DNA from: Fischerella sp.
Lineage (GTDB): Bacteria > Cyanobacteriota > Cyanobacteriia > Cyanobacteriales > Nostocaceae
NCBI GenBank assembly: GCA_026419705.1
Contig: JANZYY010000072.1
Coordinates: 1 to 13,689, forward strand
Direction of reading: 5' to 3'
DNA: 13,689 bases
Shown: positions 1-7,683 of the stretch, piece after piece
Position numbering within the stretch: position 1 is the stretch's first letter
How the letters are laid out: each line of letters starts with the position of its first letter
Program-made: the position numbers and the translations under genes
Notes under the pieces: generated by a model
Database searches by the model: none
What the model was told of the DNA's origin: nothing
Seen by the model: only the letters and a program-made list of their open reading frames with translations

Positions 1-2787
1 CATCCAGGACAAGCAATAGCTGTAAGTGGCTTGGGATTGTGGTTTTTCGCCCGTCGTTTGCAATTATATAACTACAAGCGTGACTTTGTAGCTATTTTTG
101 TAATCGGTTTGCAAGCAATTTGGCTGGGTTGGCGGTTAGTACCTGACGCTTTACAACAAAGGGCGATCGCCACTGCAACCCAATTCACCAATTCTCAAGG
201 TACAGCTTGGGCTTTACTAAGTGTTGCTTTATTTCCCTATGTAGTTTTGATGGTGGTGCTAACAGACAAGCTACACCACATCGCCAGAAGAGAAGTAGCT
301 AAGTTTGGTGATAAGTTGACACTGGGTTTTGCCTCTACCTTAACCATGATTGCTTTAGTGAACCCAGCATTGCGATCGCTAAATTTACTTTTTTCCACAA
401 TCACTTTAGCAGTTGTTACCCAACGCCGCCCCATCCCCACTTCCCCAACCCTGATATCTCTCACTCACATCACGGGAGTACTCACCCTTTGTTCCATCAT
501 TGATTGGGTGTTCCCAAATTTAAATCATGAAATTTGGGCAACCATTTTATTAGTCATAATGGTAGCCGAGTGGCTATTTAGTCTTGGTGATGGTTGGTGG
601 CGACGTAGTGCTTGGTTCATCGGTTTGGGACTAGCTGTGATTAGCTTTTACCTATTCTGGATAGATGCTGAATCTGCCTGGAGAAACTACGCTGTCGATA
701 ATGGAACTTGGGGGATAGCTTGGTTGATTACTCCCCTAACTCTGACAGGTGTTGCTAGTCGCAGTTCCGGAGAACGACGCAATCTCAGCGTGATTTTGAG
801 TGTAATCGGGTTGGGACTTACCCAGTTGCTAACTTTACCGCTACCCAGAGTAAGATTACTTGCTTTAGCAGTCGCTGCGGCTTTGATGTTTGTCAATACT
901 AGTTTTTTACGACACAAAATATCTGCGGTAATTACAGTTGGTTTTCTTCTGAGTGCGATCGCCGCCTTGCTGTGGGAAGGTGTACCAGGTTTACCGAATT
1001 TATTAGTGCAGGGGTGGTTTGTAGTTGGGGCAATAACTATTCTGGGATTATGGCTAACTCGCGCAGCACTGCAACAAAAAGGTAACGAATTAGCAAGTAT
1101 ATATGCAATTGCCACAGACAGATGGGCGATCGCCTTAACTGCTGTAGAGTTATTAAGTTTGACACTGCACTCTGTCTGGGCTTACCAGCGTGTTGCCGTC
1201 CCTGGATTATTGTATGTAGCTGCTGATGTGATTATTCTAGCAGCGATCATTTATCGTAGTTGGCGACAACCAACAAATTCTGCCTTTTATGGGATTGGTT
1301 GGTGTTTAGAATTATTAATTGCCGAGTTGCTGGCTTTTGGCGATCGCTCTATGATGCAAATTGCGATCGCCAATATTGCCTTAGGTTTATTCTCTCAACT
1401 ATTCGGGGAATGGTGGCAACGCAGACACCGTTTAGAAAGGTTACCCAGTAGCTTTCACATTCTCCCCCTGATCTATGCGGGCTTCAGTTTACTGCTGCGC
1501 TTGAACACCTTTACGGAGTGGACAGGTTTAGCTTCTTTGAGTGTAGCTGTAATTGCGATCGGCGTCGGGCGACGTCAGCCAGAATTTAAACCCCTAGTTT
1601 ACCTGGGAATTCTGGGCATATCAATTTCTGCCTATGAACTGTTGTTCTATCAAATGCTGCAAGCTACGGGGGGTGCATGGGGCGATGGTTTAATCGCCAT
1701 GTCAGCTTTAGGCACAACTATTATGTATGCCTATCGTATATTGTCACCTTGGCTGGTCAATTATTTACGACTGACACCAGAAGAATTAAAAGTGATTGCC
1801 CATTTACACTGGGCTTGGAGTAGCTTTTTATTAATAGTTGCGATCGCTGCACCCATTCAAGTTAACCGCCTCTTGGGTTTGGGAACAGGCGTATTTTTGA
1901 TTCGTTACGCTATCTTTCAGGGAAGATTTCCACAATCAACAGCAGCATCTGCTACGTCATTCGTGACACCTGATGAAATCTGGGTTTACCTCGGCTTATT
2001 AGAAGTCGCCGCCATGCGGATTTTTTGGCGAGAAACCGCTGTGGGACAGTGGTTTGCTGGGCCGTTAGTACCTTGGAATGCTGCGATCGCCTGTGTGGTC
2101 GCCTATTTCCTCTACATCTTACCTTGGCAAACTTGGGGTTGGTCAAAAAGGCCTTGGCAACGAGCTGCCTACATCATACCACTCATACTTTTATGGGAAA
2201 CCAGGCAGACAATTCATCCAATTGCTTTGCTACTCACAGCCGGATTTTATGCTTTCCTGGGCATATTTAGCAATCAATTCCGCGTCACCTACATCAGCGT
2301 GGCCTTGATTGATTGGGCTATTTTCCGCTGGTTTGCTGCATTCGGTTTGACTGATAGTTTATGGTATGTGACAGTAATTGGCTTATCTCTACTATATATT
2401 GCCCAATTTGATCCCCAACTCAGACAACCAGAGATAAAAGCCAGCCGTCACTACTGGCGACTGCTAAGTAGTGGCTTAATTTGCGGATGGGCGATTGTAT
2501 TTCATCAAGAAACAGCCCTGATACCAGGTATTTTCAGTCTGGTCGCCATCTTTACTGGCTTAGGTTTGCGAGTGCGAGCTTTTCTGTATGTTGGTACAGC
2601 TACCTTGTTGATTACTGCTTTTTGTCAATTGGTGCTTTTTAGTCTGCGCTACTCATTTTTTAAATGGATTATTAGCTTAGTGGTGGGGATAATTTTCATT
2701 TCCATCGCCGCCAACTTTGAAACTCACCGCGCCCAGTTAAGTTCTTTGCTTCGTAGTACTAGTGATAAATTTCAAGATTGGCAGTAG
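1..2787 (+). CDS. Large polytopic integral membrane protein, 5'-truncated at window edge
   Basis: The reading frame is open from base 1, so the true start lies upstream; the TTG at 31 is only the first possible start inside the window. The visible 928 or so residues are almost entirely hydrophobic: I count roughly 28-31 stretches of about 20 apolar residues separated by short loops rich in Arg, Gln and Trp, so it must be a multi-pass inner or thylakoid membrane protein. No catalytic motif, nucleotide-binding loop or transporter signature stands out, and the C-terminal tail (ending FQDWQ) is short and cytosol-like. Eight HIP1 octamers (GCGATCGC) fall inside the gene, at 163, 372, 955, 1126, 1340, 1363, 1840 and 2083, which marks it as resident cyanobacterial DNA. 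It resembles uncharacterised giant membrane proteins of cyanobacteria; I do not recognise a function. It ends at TAG 2785-2787, well separated from the next real gene. Confidence 0.85.
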   Translation, partial: HPGQAIAVSGLGLWFFARRLQLYNYKRDFVAIFVIGLQAIWLGWRLVPDALQQRAIATATQFTNSQGTAWALLSVALFPYVVLMVVLTDKLHHIARREVAKFGDKLTLGFASTLTMIALVNPALRSLNLLFSTITLAVVTQRRPIPTSPTLISLTHITGVLTLCSIIDWVFPNLNHEIWATILLVIMVAEWLFSLGDGWWRRSAWFIGLGLAVISFYLFWIDAESAWRNYAVDNGTWGIAWLITPLTLTGVASRSSGERRNLSVILSVIGLGLTQLLTLPLPRVRLLALAVAAALMFVNTSFLRHKISAVITVGFLLSAIAALLWEGVPGLPNLLVQGWFVVGAITILGLWLTRAALQQKGNELASIYAIATDRWAIALTAVELLSLTLHSVWAYQRVAVPGLLYVAADVIILAAIIYRSWRQPTNSAFYGIGWCLELLIAELLAFGDRSMMQIAIANIALGLFSQLFGEWWQRRHRLERLPSSFHILPLIYAGFSLLLRLNTFTEWTGLASLSVAVIAIGVGRRQPEFKPLVYLGILGISISAYELLFYQMLQATGGAWGDGLIAMSALGTTIMYAYRILSPWLVNYLRLTPEELKVIAHLHWAWSSFLLIVAIAAPIQVNRLLGLGTGVFLIRYAIFQGRFPQSTAASATSFVTPDEIWVYLGLLEVAAMRIFWRETAVGQWFAGPLVPWNAAIACVVAYFLYILPWQTWGWSKRPWQRAAYIIPLILLWETRQTIHPIALLLTAGFYAFLGIFSNQFRVTYISVALIDWAIFRWFAAFGLTDSLWYVTVIGLSLLYIAQFDPQLRQPEIKASRHYWRLLSSGLICGWAIVFHQETALIPGIFSLVAIFTGLGLRVRAFLYVGTATLLITAFCQLVLFSLRYSFFKWIISLVVGIIFISIAANFETHRAQLSSLLRSTSDKFQDWQ

Positions 2788-2833
2788 GTGAATATAGCGG
2801 TTTGCAGTTGGGTGCGGTACAGAGAAAAAACTA

Positions 2834-2882
2834 ACACAGATGTAGACGCGCTTTGCGCGGCTTCCCGTAGGGTACACAGATG
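2834..2882. repeat. Dispersed palindromic repeat inserted between 9-bp direct repeats
   Basis: A GC-rich segment of 31 bp (2843-2873) contains the inverted repeat CGCGC-TTT-GCGCG followed by GGCTTCCCGTAGGG, with its own small CCC-GTA-GGG hairpin. It is bounded on both sides by the same 9-mer ACACAGATG (2834-2842 and 2874-2882). The core matches, from memory, a short sequence scattered in very many copies in Nostoc and Anabaena intergenic DNA. The flanking 9-mers look like a target-site duplication, but the host sequence may itself be an ACACAGATG-type repeat, so the insertion reading is inference. Confidence 0.7.
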
Positions 2883-3002
2883 CACGCCGATAAAACTGTA
2901 CTTTATGCAAACGAGAAGCGCTCTAAATTTACGACTGCTGCATCAAATCAAACATCAAGTAAAATCGAAAGTTATGCCACAAACCCCATCCGAGCAAGCA
3001 AC

Positions 3003-3278
3003 GTGAAAACAGATACGATAATAATTTACAAATTCCCCTTGAAAAGTCGGAAGGAGATTGAGCAAATGTTGGGATTAAGCGAGTTAAAGAAAACCAAGGT
3101 TTATCAAGAAGCTAAGTTAGAAGGTAAGCTAGAAGCAGTTCCTTTTATGTTGAGCCTAGGCACAACCGTAGAACAAATAGCGGAGGCACTCAAGTTAGAT
3201 ATAGAGTCAGTGAGACAGGTAGCAGAATCTACAAAAACAATACAGGAAAAAAGTAGCCAGTCGGACACTGCTGAATAA
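3003..3278 (+). pseudogene. C-terminal remnant of an Rpn/DUF2887-type PD-(D/E)XK nuclease
   Basis: The peptide from about 3009 carries IIIYKFPLKSRKEIEQMLGL, then SELKKTKVYQEAKLEGKLEA and a small helix-turn-helix-like tail (TVEQIAEALKLDIESVRQV). This is the C-terminal part of the Rpn family of recombination-promoting nucleases, once called putative transposases, in its cyanobacterial DUF2887-like form. The usual N-terminal PD-(D/E)XK nuclease core of roughly 200 residues is missing. The frame runs upstream to 2880, but that part has no family resemblance and overlaps the edge of a dispersed repeat. A GTG at 3003 could serve as a start, with no convincing ribosome-binding site. Most likely it is a degraded gene end; expression as an independent 91-residue protein is possible but less likely. 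Confidence 0.65.
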
Positions 3279-3304
3279 TTCATCTTTGCTTCTTCGTCTC
3301 TACA

Positions 3305-3349
3305 TTCAGAATTCACTTCTGAACTTGGCATAAAAAATTTTTAGCCAAG
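3305..3349. terminator. Two adjacent stem-loops downstream of the nuclease remnant
   Basis: TTCAGAA-ttcac-TTCTGAA (3305-3323) is a perfect 7-bp stem with a 5-base loop. It is followed at once by CTTGGC and GCCAAG arms (3324-3329, 3344-3349) around an A/T-rich centre that can extend the stem. No clear T tract follows on either strand, so a terminator role is tentative. The rest of 3350-3433 holds an AGGAGG at 3387-3392 that is too far (over 40 nt) from the next ATG to be its ribosome-binding site. Confidence 0.35.
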
Positions 3350-3433
3350 ATGATAGTTATTGAAAGACACTGGGTATTCTCTTAACAGGAGGCTTGTCGG
3401 TACTTAAGTATTTACCACAGTGACTTTTGAAAT

Positions 3434-3832
3434 ATGGCTAGTTCTGGAGAAGAATACCTAGTCGCCCACCGTAAAAAAATAGAGCGGCGACAAAGGATTT
3501 TGACTTGGGTGTCAATTGTATCTTTTGTTGGTTCTGGGATATTTGCTATAGTCCCTACACTGCAACAGGCTATTCAAAACCCTCAACCAGTAACTTCTGC
3601 TGCTGTTACCTCGTTACAACAACAAGCCCAAGGTTTCGAACTGGTGTTACAGCGAGAACCAGAAAATCAAACTGCATTGGAAGGATTAGTGAAAATACGG
3701 TTGCAGTTAGGTGATATGAAGGGCGCAATTGCACCCTTAGAAAAATTGGTGACATTGAATCCAGAAAGACAAGACTACAAAGTCCTGTTAGAAGAGTTGA
3801 CAAAACAAGTAGGTAATAAAAACAAAAAATAG
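3434..3832 (+). CDS. Small membrane-anchored TPR protein
   Basis: This is a 132-residue protein with a short N-terminal segment rich in Arg and Lys (residues 12-21), one hydrophobic helix at about residues 22-43, then a soluble domain (about 60-126) with two TPR-like helix pairs (key words ALEGLVKIRLQLGDMKGAI and PLEKLVTLNP). The positive-inside rule would leave the TPR part on the far side of the membrane. TPR domains act as protein-binding scaffolds; no enzymatic motif is present. The ATG at 3434 is the first possible one in frame, because a TGA stands at 3428-3430; the ribosome-binding site is weak. Its stop is only 23 nt ahead of the next gene, so the two are probably co-transcribed, and it may anchor or organise the glycosylation enzymes downstream (inference from context). 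It is similar to hypothetical TPR proteins common in cyanobacteria. Confidence 0.8.
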   Translation: MASSGEEYLVAHRKKIERRQRILTWVSIVSFVGSGIFAIVPTLQQAIQNPQPVTSAAVTSLQQQAQGFELVLQREPENQTALEGLVKIRLQLGDMKGAIAPLEKLVTLNPERQDYKVLLEELTKQVGNKNKK

Positions 3833-3855
3833 AATAAATAATTAACAATAAGAGT

Positions 3856-6800
3856 ATGAATATAAATAATGAAATTAGTACTTCTGGACTGAACTTTTTA
3901 ATTCCTCCAGAAATTAAAAATGATGAATTTTATACAATTATTCAAAGAATTGCTAGGGAAGAAGATATCAAAACAGTTTTAGAAATTGGTTCATCTTCAG
4001 GAGAAGGAAGTACTGAGGCATTTGTCACAGGAATAAGACAAAATCCTCACAAGCCCACTTTATTTTGTATGGAGGTGTCAAAAACAAGATGTGCTGAATT
4101 AAAAAAAAGATACGAACATGATGATTTTGTAAAAGTATATAACTTATCTTCTGTACCTATAGAAAGTTTTCCTCACGAAAATGAAGTCATTGATTTTTAC
4201 AAAAATACAGAAAATAATCTAAAAAATTACCCGTTAGAACTCGTACTTTCTTGGTTAAATCAAGATATTGAGTATGTAAAGAATTCGGGATTATCCGAAA
4301 ATGGAATTAGAAAAATCAAACAGGAAAACAATATTGATTATTTTGATTTAGTACTGATTGATGGTTCGGAGTTTACTGGTAATGCTGAGTTAGATGAAAT
4401 TTATGGAGCCAAATATATTTGTTTAGATGATATCACAACATTTAAAAACTATAAAAACCATCGTAAACTACTTTCGGATATCAACTATACACTCCTTGTT
4501 CAAAATAATTTTCTCAGAAACGGTTACTCTATATTCAAGAGAGTCAACAATTTAGATAATTCTTTTTTTAATTATGAGTTATCAGAGCAATTGTTAGCTA
4601 GCAAACTTGTTAGATCAGGAATGCTAGTTTTTGATATAGGAGCAAATATTGGTGACTATTCAATATTGTTCAGTAAATTGGTTGGTTGTTCCGGAAAAGT
4701 CTATTCGTTTGAGCCAGCATCAAGTACTTTTAAAATATTACAAGAAAGATTAATTAAATTTCAATGCAATAATGTTCATGTATTTAAAAAGGCAGTTTTT
4801 TCTAAGCAAACTCAAATAGAATTTAACGAGTTTCCAGAGCAGTTCTCAGTATGGAATAGTATTGGTAGACCACAAATGCTAGATCCTCATGGTTCCGGAC
4901 AATACATTCCTATTGTTAAGACTGAAGTTGTAGAAACAGTAACACTGGATTCATTTTGTAAATCTCACAATATTAGCAAAATTGATTATTTAAAAATTGA
5001 TGTTGAAGGGGCAGAAATTGATGTAATCCAAGGAGGAATTGAACTGTTAAAAAACAAGGCTATTGGCTTCATACAGTTTGAAATATCACAAAAAATGTTA
5101 GAGGGATTAAACTGGAGCGCCCAACCTGTATTTGATATTTTAAATGAAAATGGCTACGAATGCCATCGTATAAATTCAGATGGAAATATTGGAGAAAAAG
5201 TAACAAATTCTCATTCTTTTTATGAAAATTATGTTGCTTTTCCGGAAATGTCCATCCACTTTTTTACTATTGTTCTAAATGGACAACCATTTATCCGTTA
5301 CCATATTGAAATTTTCAAACAACTACCTTTTAAATGGCATTGGCATATTGTTGAAGGTGTAGCAGATTTAAAACATGACACTGGTTGGAGTGTAAAACTG
5401 GGTGGGCGTATTAGTGGTGAAATTCATAAAAATGGGCGTAGTTGTGATGGTACTACAGAATATTTAGATGAATTGGCACGACTTTATCCAGATAAAATCA
5501 CAATTTACCGTCAACCAGAAGGCGTTTTCTGGGATGGAAAGCGAGAAATGGTAAACGCTCCACTTACCAATATTCAAGAAGAATGTTTGCTGTGGCAAAT
5601 AGATGTGGATGAACTGTGGACATTAGAGCAAATTTGTACTGCTAGAGAAATGTTTATCAGTAACCCTGATAAAACAGCTGCTTTCTATTGGTGTTGGTAT
5701 TTTGTAGGAGAGCAACTAATTATTAGCACTCGCAATTGTTATGCACAGAATCCTCAACAAGAGTGGCTGAGAACTTGGAGATTTAAACCGGGATATATTT
5801 GGGCTGCACATGAACCTCCCACATTGGTAGAGCCTTTAGCTGATGGTAAATATAGAAATGTAGCGAGTACCAATCCTTTTTTACATCACGAAACAGAACA
5901 GCATGGTTTAGTTTTTCAGCATTTTGCTTATGTAACACAAGAACAATTGAACTTCAAAGAAAAATACTATGGTTATAGTAATGCTGTTGTTCAATGGTTA
6001 TCTTTACAAAAGAATACTAAATTTCCAATTTTATTAAGAGAATATTTTCCTTGGGTACAAGATGCAACTCAAGTAGATATAGCACACAGACAAGGTGTAG
6101 TTCCAATTGCCCAAAGAGATCAGAACAGTAATGATTGGCAATTTTTGCAACCAGCAGAAGTGCAGCAAAAAATTGCACAAATCAGCAAAATATCACCAAT
6201 AGTTATCATTGATGGTGTATTCTTTCAACTCTATCAAACTGGTATTGCTCGTGTTTGGCAATCATTGTTAGAAGAATGGAGCGATAATGGTTTTTCTCAA
6301 CATATTATTGTCCTTGATCGCGCTAGTACTGCTCCTAAAATTGCTGGTATTAGATATCGTACTGTACCAGCTTATGACTATAACAATACTGATGCTGATC
6401 GAGAAATATTACAGCAAGTGTGTAATGAAGAAAGTGCTGATTTATTTATCTCTACCTACTACACAACCCCGATGACAACACCTTCTGTTTTCATGGCGTA
6501 TGACATGATTCCAGAAGTTATGGGATGGGATATGAATAATCCTATGTGGCGAGAAAAACAGCACGGTATTCGACATGCATCTGCCTATATAACAATTTCC
6601 GAAAATACAGCATGCGATCTTGTAAACTCTTACAAAGATATAGCCAGAGAAACTGTTACTGTAGCTTATTGTGGAGTAAACAACACTTTTGTACCATCTA
6701 AACCAGAAAAAATTCAAGCTTTTAAATATAAATATGGTATTAATAAACCATACTTCCTGTTGGTTGGTACAGGAACTGGTTACAAAAATGGTATCTTGTT

Positions 6801-7683
6801 CTTTCAAGCTTTCTCAAAATTAGCAAGTAGTAATGGATTTGATATTGTCTGTACAGGAAGTGGTGGTCTATTAGCACCGGAATTTAGAACATATACATCA
6901 GGTAGTGTTGTACATATGTTGCAACTGAGTGATGAGGAGTTAGCAACAGCTTATTCTGGTGCAGTCGCGTTAATCTATCCTTCTAAATACGAAGGTTTTG
7001 GCTTACCTGTACTAGAAGCAATGGCTTGTGGTTGTCCAGTTATTACTTGTCCAAATGCTTCAATTCCAGAAGTAGCAGGAGAAGCAGCTATATATATTAA
7101 GGATGATGATGTACAGGGACTAGCAGATGCACTTTGCGAAGTGCAAAAACCTAGTGTCCGTCAAACATTAATTGCTGCGGGATTGGAACAAGCGAAAAAG
7201 TTTTCTTGGTCTAAAATGGCAGAAATTGTCAGTTCAGCTTTAATTGATGCTACACTTTTGCCTTTAAATCTAAAAGAGGTTAATTTAATTATTTTTCCTG
7301 ATTGGTCGCAATCAGAGGAATTAATAAGTTTAGAGTTGGCGCAAGTAATTAAGACACTAGCAATTCATGCGGAAAGTAGCAATATAACTTTACTGATTGA
7401 TACTAATAATATTGCTCGTGAAGATGCGGAGTTGTTTTTATCTAGTGTTACGATGAATCTTCTGCTGGAGGAAGATTTAGATATTGCTGATGGATTAGAA
7501 ATTGCATTGGTGATAAATTTTGCTGATATTCAGTGGCGAGCTTTGCGACCTCGTCTTTATGGTCGAATTATTTTAGAATATGAAAATCAACAAGCGTTGA
7601 TACAAGCTAAAGCAGATACTCTTCCAGCTTATGAATTAGCAAGCTTCAGCCAAGCACGAGATCAAGAGTTTTTTTTTACTTGA
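3856..7683 (+). CDS. Multi-module methyltransferase / FkbM / GT2-like / GT4 glycosyltransferase protein
   Basis: This 1275-residue protein carries several enzyme modules in a row. Residues about 20-230 form a class I SAM methyltransferase: motif I VLEIGSSSGEG at 41-51, and FDLVLIDGSEF at 163-173. Residues about 240-435 form an FkbM-type methyltransferase: FDIGANIGD at 259-267, YSFEP at 283-287, YLKIDVEGAE at 378-387. Residues about 465-735 form a GT2-like glycosyltransferase with IDVDELW at 582-588, whose D583/D585 could be the DxD metal site. Residues about 780-1120 form a GT4-type (GT-B fold) glycosyltransferase: DGVFFQLYQTGIAR at 786-799, YEGFGLPVLEA at 1045-1055 with the E-x7-E pair E1046/E1054. 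Residues about 1125-1275 are an accessory domain of unknown role. M465 (ATG 5248) starts the GT2 module and may be a relic start from an ancestral separate gene. The protein should be cytosolic and act on a glycan or glycoprotein; acceptor and sugar donors are unknown. It contains no HIP1 site. The end of the gene abuts a T9 run. Confidence 0.9.
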   Translation: MNINNEISTSGLNFLIPPEIKNDEFYTIIQRIAREEDIKTVLEIGSSSGEGSTEAFVTGIRQNPHKPTLFCMEVSKTRCAELKKRYEHDDFVKVYNLSSVPIESFPHENEVIDFYKNTENNLKNYPLELVLSWLNQDIEYVKNSGLSENGIRKIKQENNIDYFDLVLIDGSEFTGNAELDEIYGAKYICLDDITTFKNYKNHRKLLSDINYTLLVQNNFLRNGYSIFKRVNNLDNSFFNYELSEQLLASKLVRSGMLVFDIGANIGDYSILFSKLVGCSGKVYSFEPASSTFKILQERLIKFQCNNVHVFKKAVFSKQTQIEFNEFPEQFSVWNSIGRPQMLDPHGSGQYIPIVKTEVVETVTLDSFCKSHNISKIDYLKIDVEGAEIDVIQGGIELLKNKAIGFIQFEISQKMLEGLNWSAQPVFDILNENGYECHRINSDGNIGEKVTNSHSFYENYVAFPEMSIHFFTIVLNGQPFIRYHIEIFKQLPFKWHWHIVEGVADLKHDTGWSVKLGGRISGEIHKNGRSCDGTTEYLDELARLYPDKITIYRQPEGVFWDGKREMVNAPLTNIQEECLLWQIDVDELWTLEQICTAREMFISNPDKTAAFYWCWYFVGEQLIISTRNCYAQNPQQEWLRTWRFKPGYIWAAHEPPTLVEPLADGKYRNVASTNPFLHHETEQHGLVFQHFAYVTQEQLNFKEKYYGYSNAVVQWLSLQKNTKFPILLREYFPWVQDATQVDIAHRQGVVPIAQRDQNSNDWQFLQPAEVQQKIAQISKISPIVIIDGVFFQLYQTGIARVWQSLLEEWSDNGFSQHIIVLDRASTAPKIAGIRYRTVPAYDYNNTDADREILQQVCNEESADLFISTYYTTPMTTPSVFMAYDMIPEVMGWDMNNPMWREKQHGIRHASAYITISENTACDLVNSYKDIARETVTVAYCGVNNTFVPSKPEKIQAFKYKYGINKPYFLLVGTGTGYKNGILFFQAFSKLASSNGFDIVCTGSGGLLAPEFRTYTSGSVVHMLQLSDEELATAYSGAVALIYPSKYEGFGLPVLEAMACGCPVITCPNASIPEVAGEAAIYIKDDDVQGLADALCEVQKPSVRQTLIAAGLEQAKKFSWSKMAEIVSSALIDATLLPLNLKEVNLIIFPDWSQSEELISLELAQVIKTLAIHAESSNITLLIDTNNIAREDAELFLSSVTMNLLLEEDLDIADGLEIALVINFADIQWRALRPRLYGRIILEYENQQALIQAKADTLPAYELASFSQARDQEFFFT
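7669..7677 (+). promoter_or_regulatory. T9 homopolymer at gene junction, candidate frameshift or slippage site
   Basis: Nine consecutive T encode the last three Phe of the upstream protein, two codons ahead of its TGA. The next gene lies in the -1 frame, which is open across the run (…TTT TTT TAC TTG AGT AAT GAA…). A -1 ribosomal slip, an RNA polymerase slippage adding one U, or a true count of ten T would join both proteins. Runs of nine or more T are established substrates for polymerase slippage and also for sequencing and assembly errors, so biology and artefact cannot be told apart here. Confidence 0.45.

Noticed and set aside
687..1115. Antisense open frame of 142 codons inside the membrane protein gene
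   Set aside because: It is the complement of hydrophobic codons; no independent signal.
2788..3006. Open frame directly after the membrane protein stop
   Set aside because: It runs through the palindromic repeat and has no family resemblance; likely chance.
3387..3423. AGGAGG followed by a nine-codon frame from TTG 3394 to TGA 3421, as a leader peptide
   Set aside because: It is very short, has a rare start, and nothing in its sequence suggests attenuation.
6442..6807. Antisense open frame of 121 codons inside the multi-module gene
   Set aside because: It is a shadow of the real gene, rich in Cys, Ile and Ser with no domain and no ribosome-binding site.
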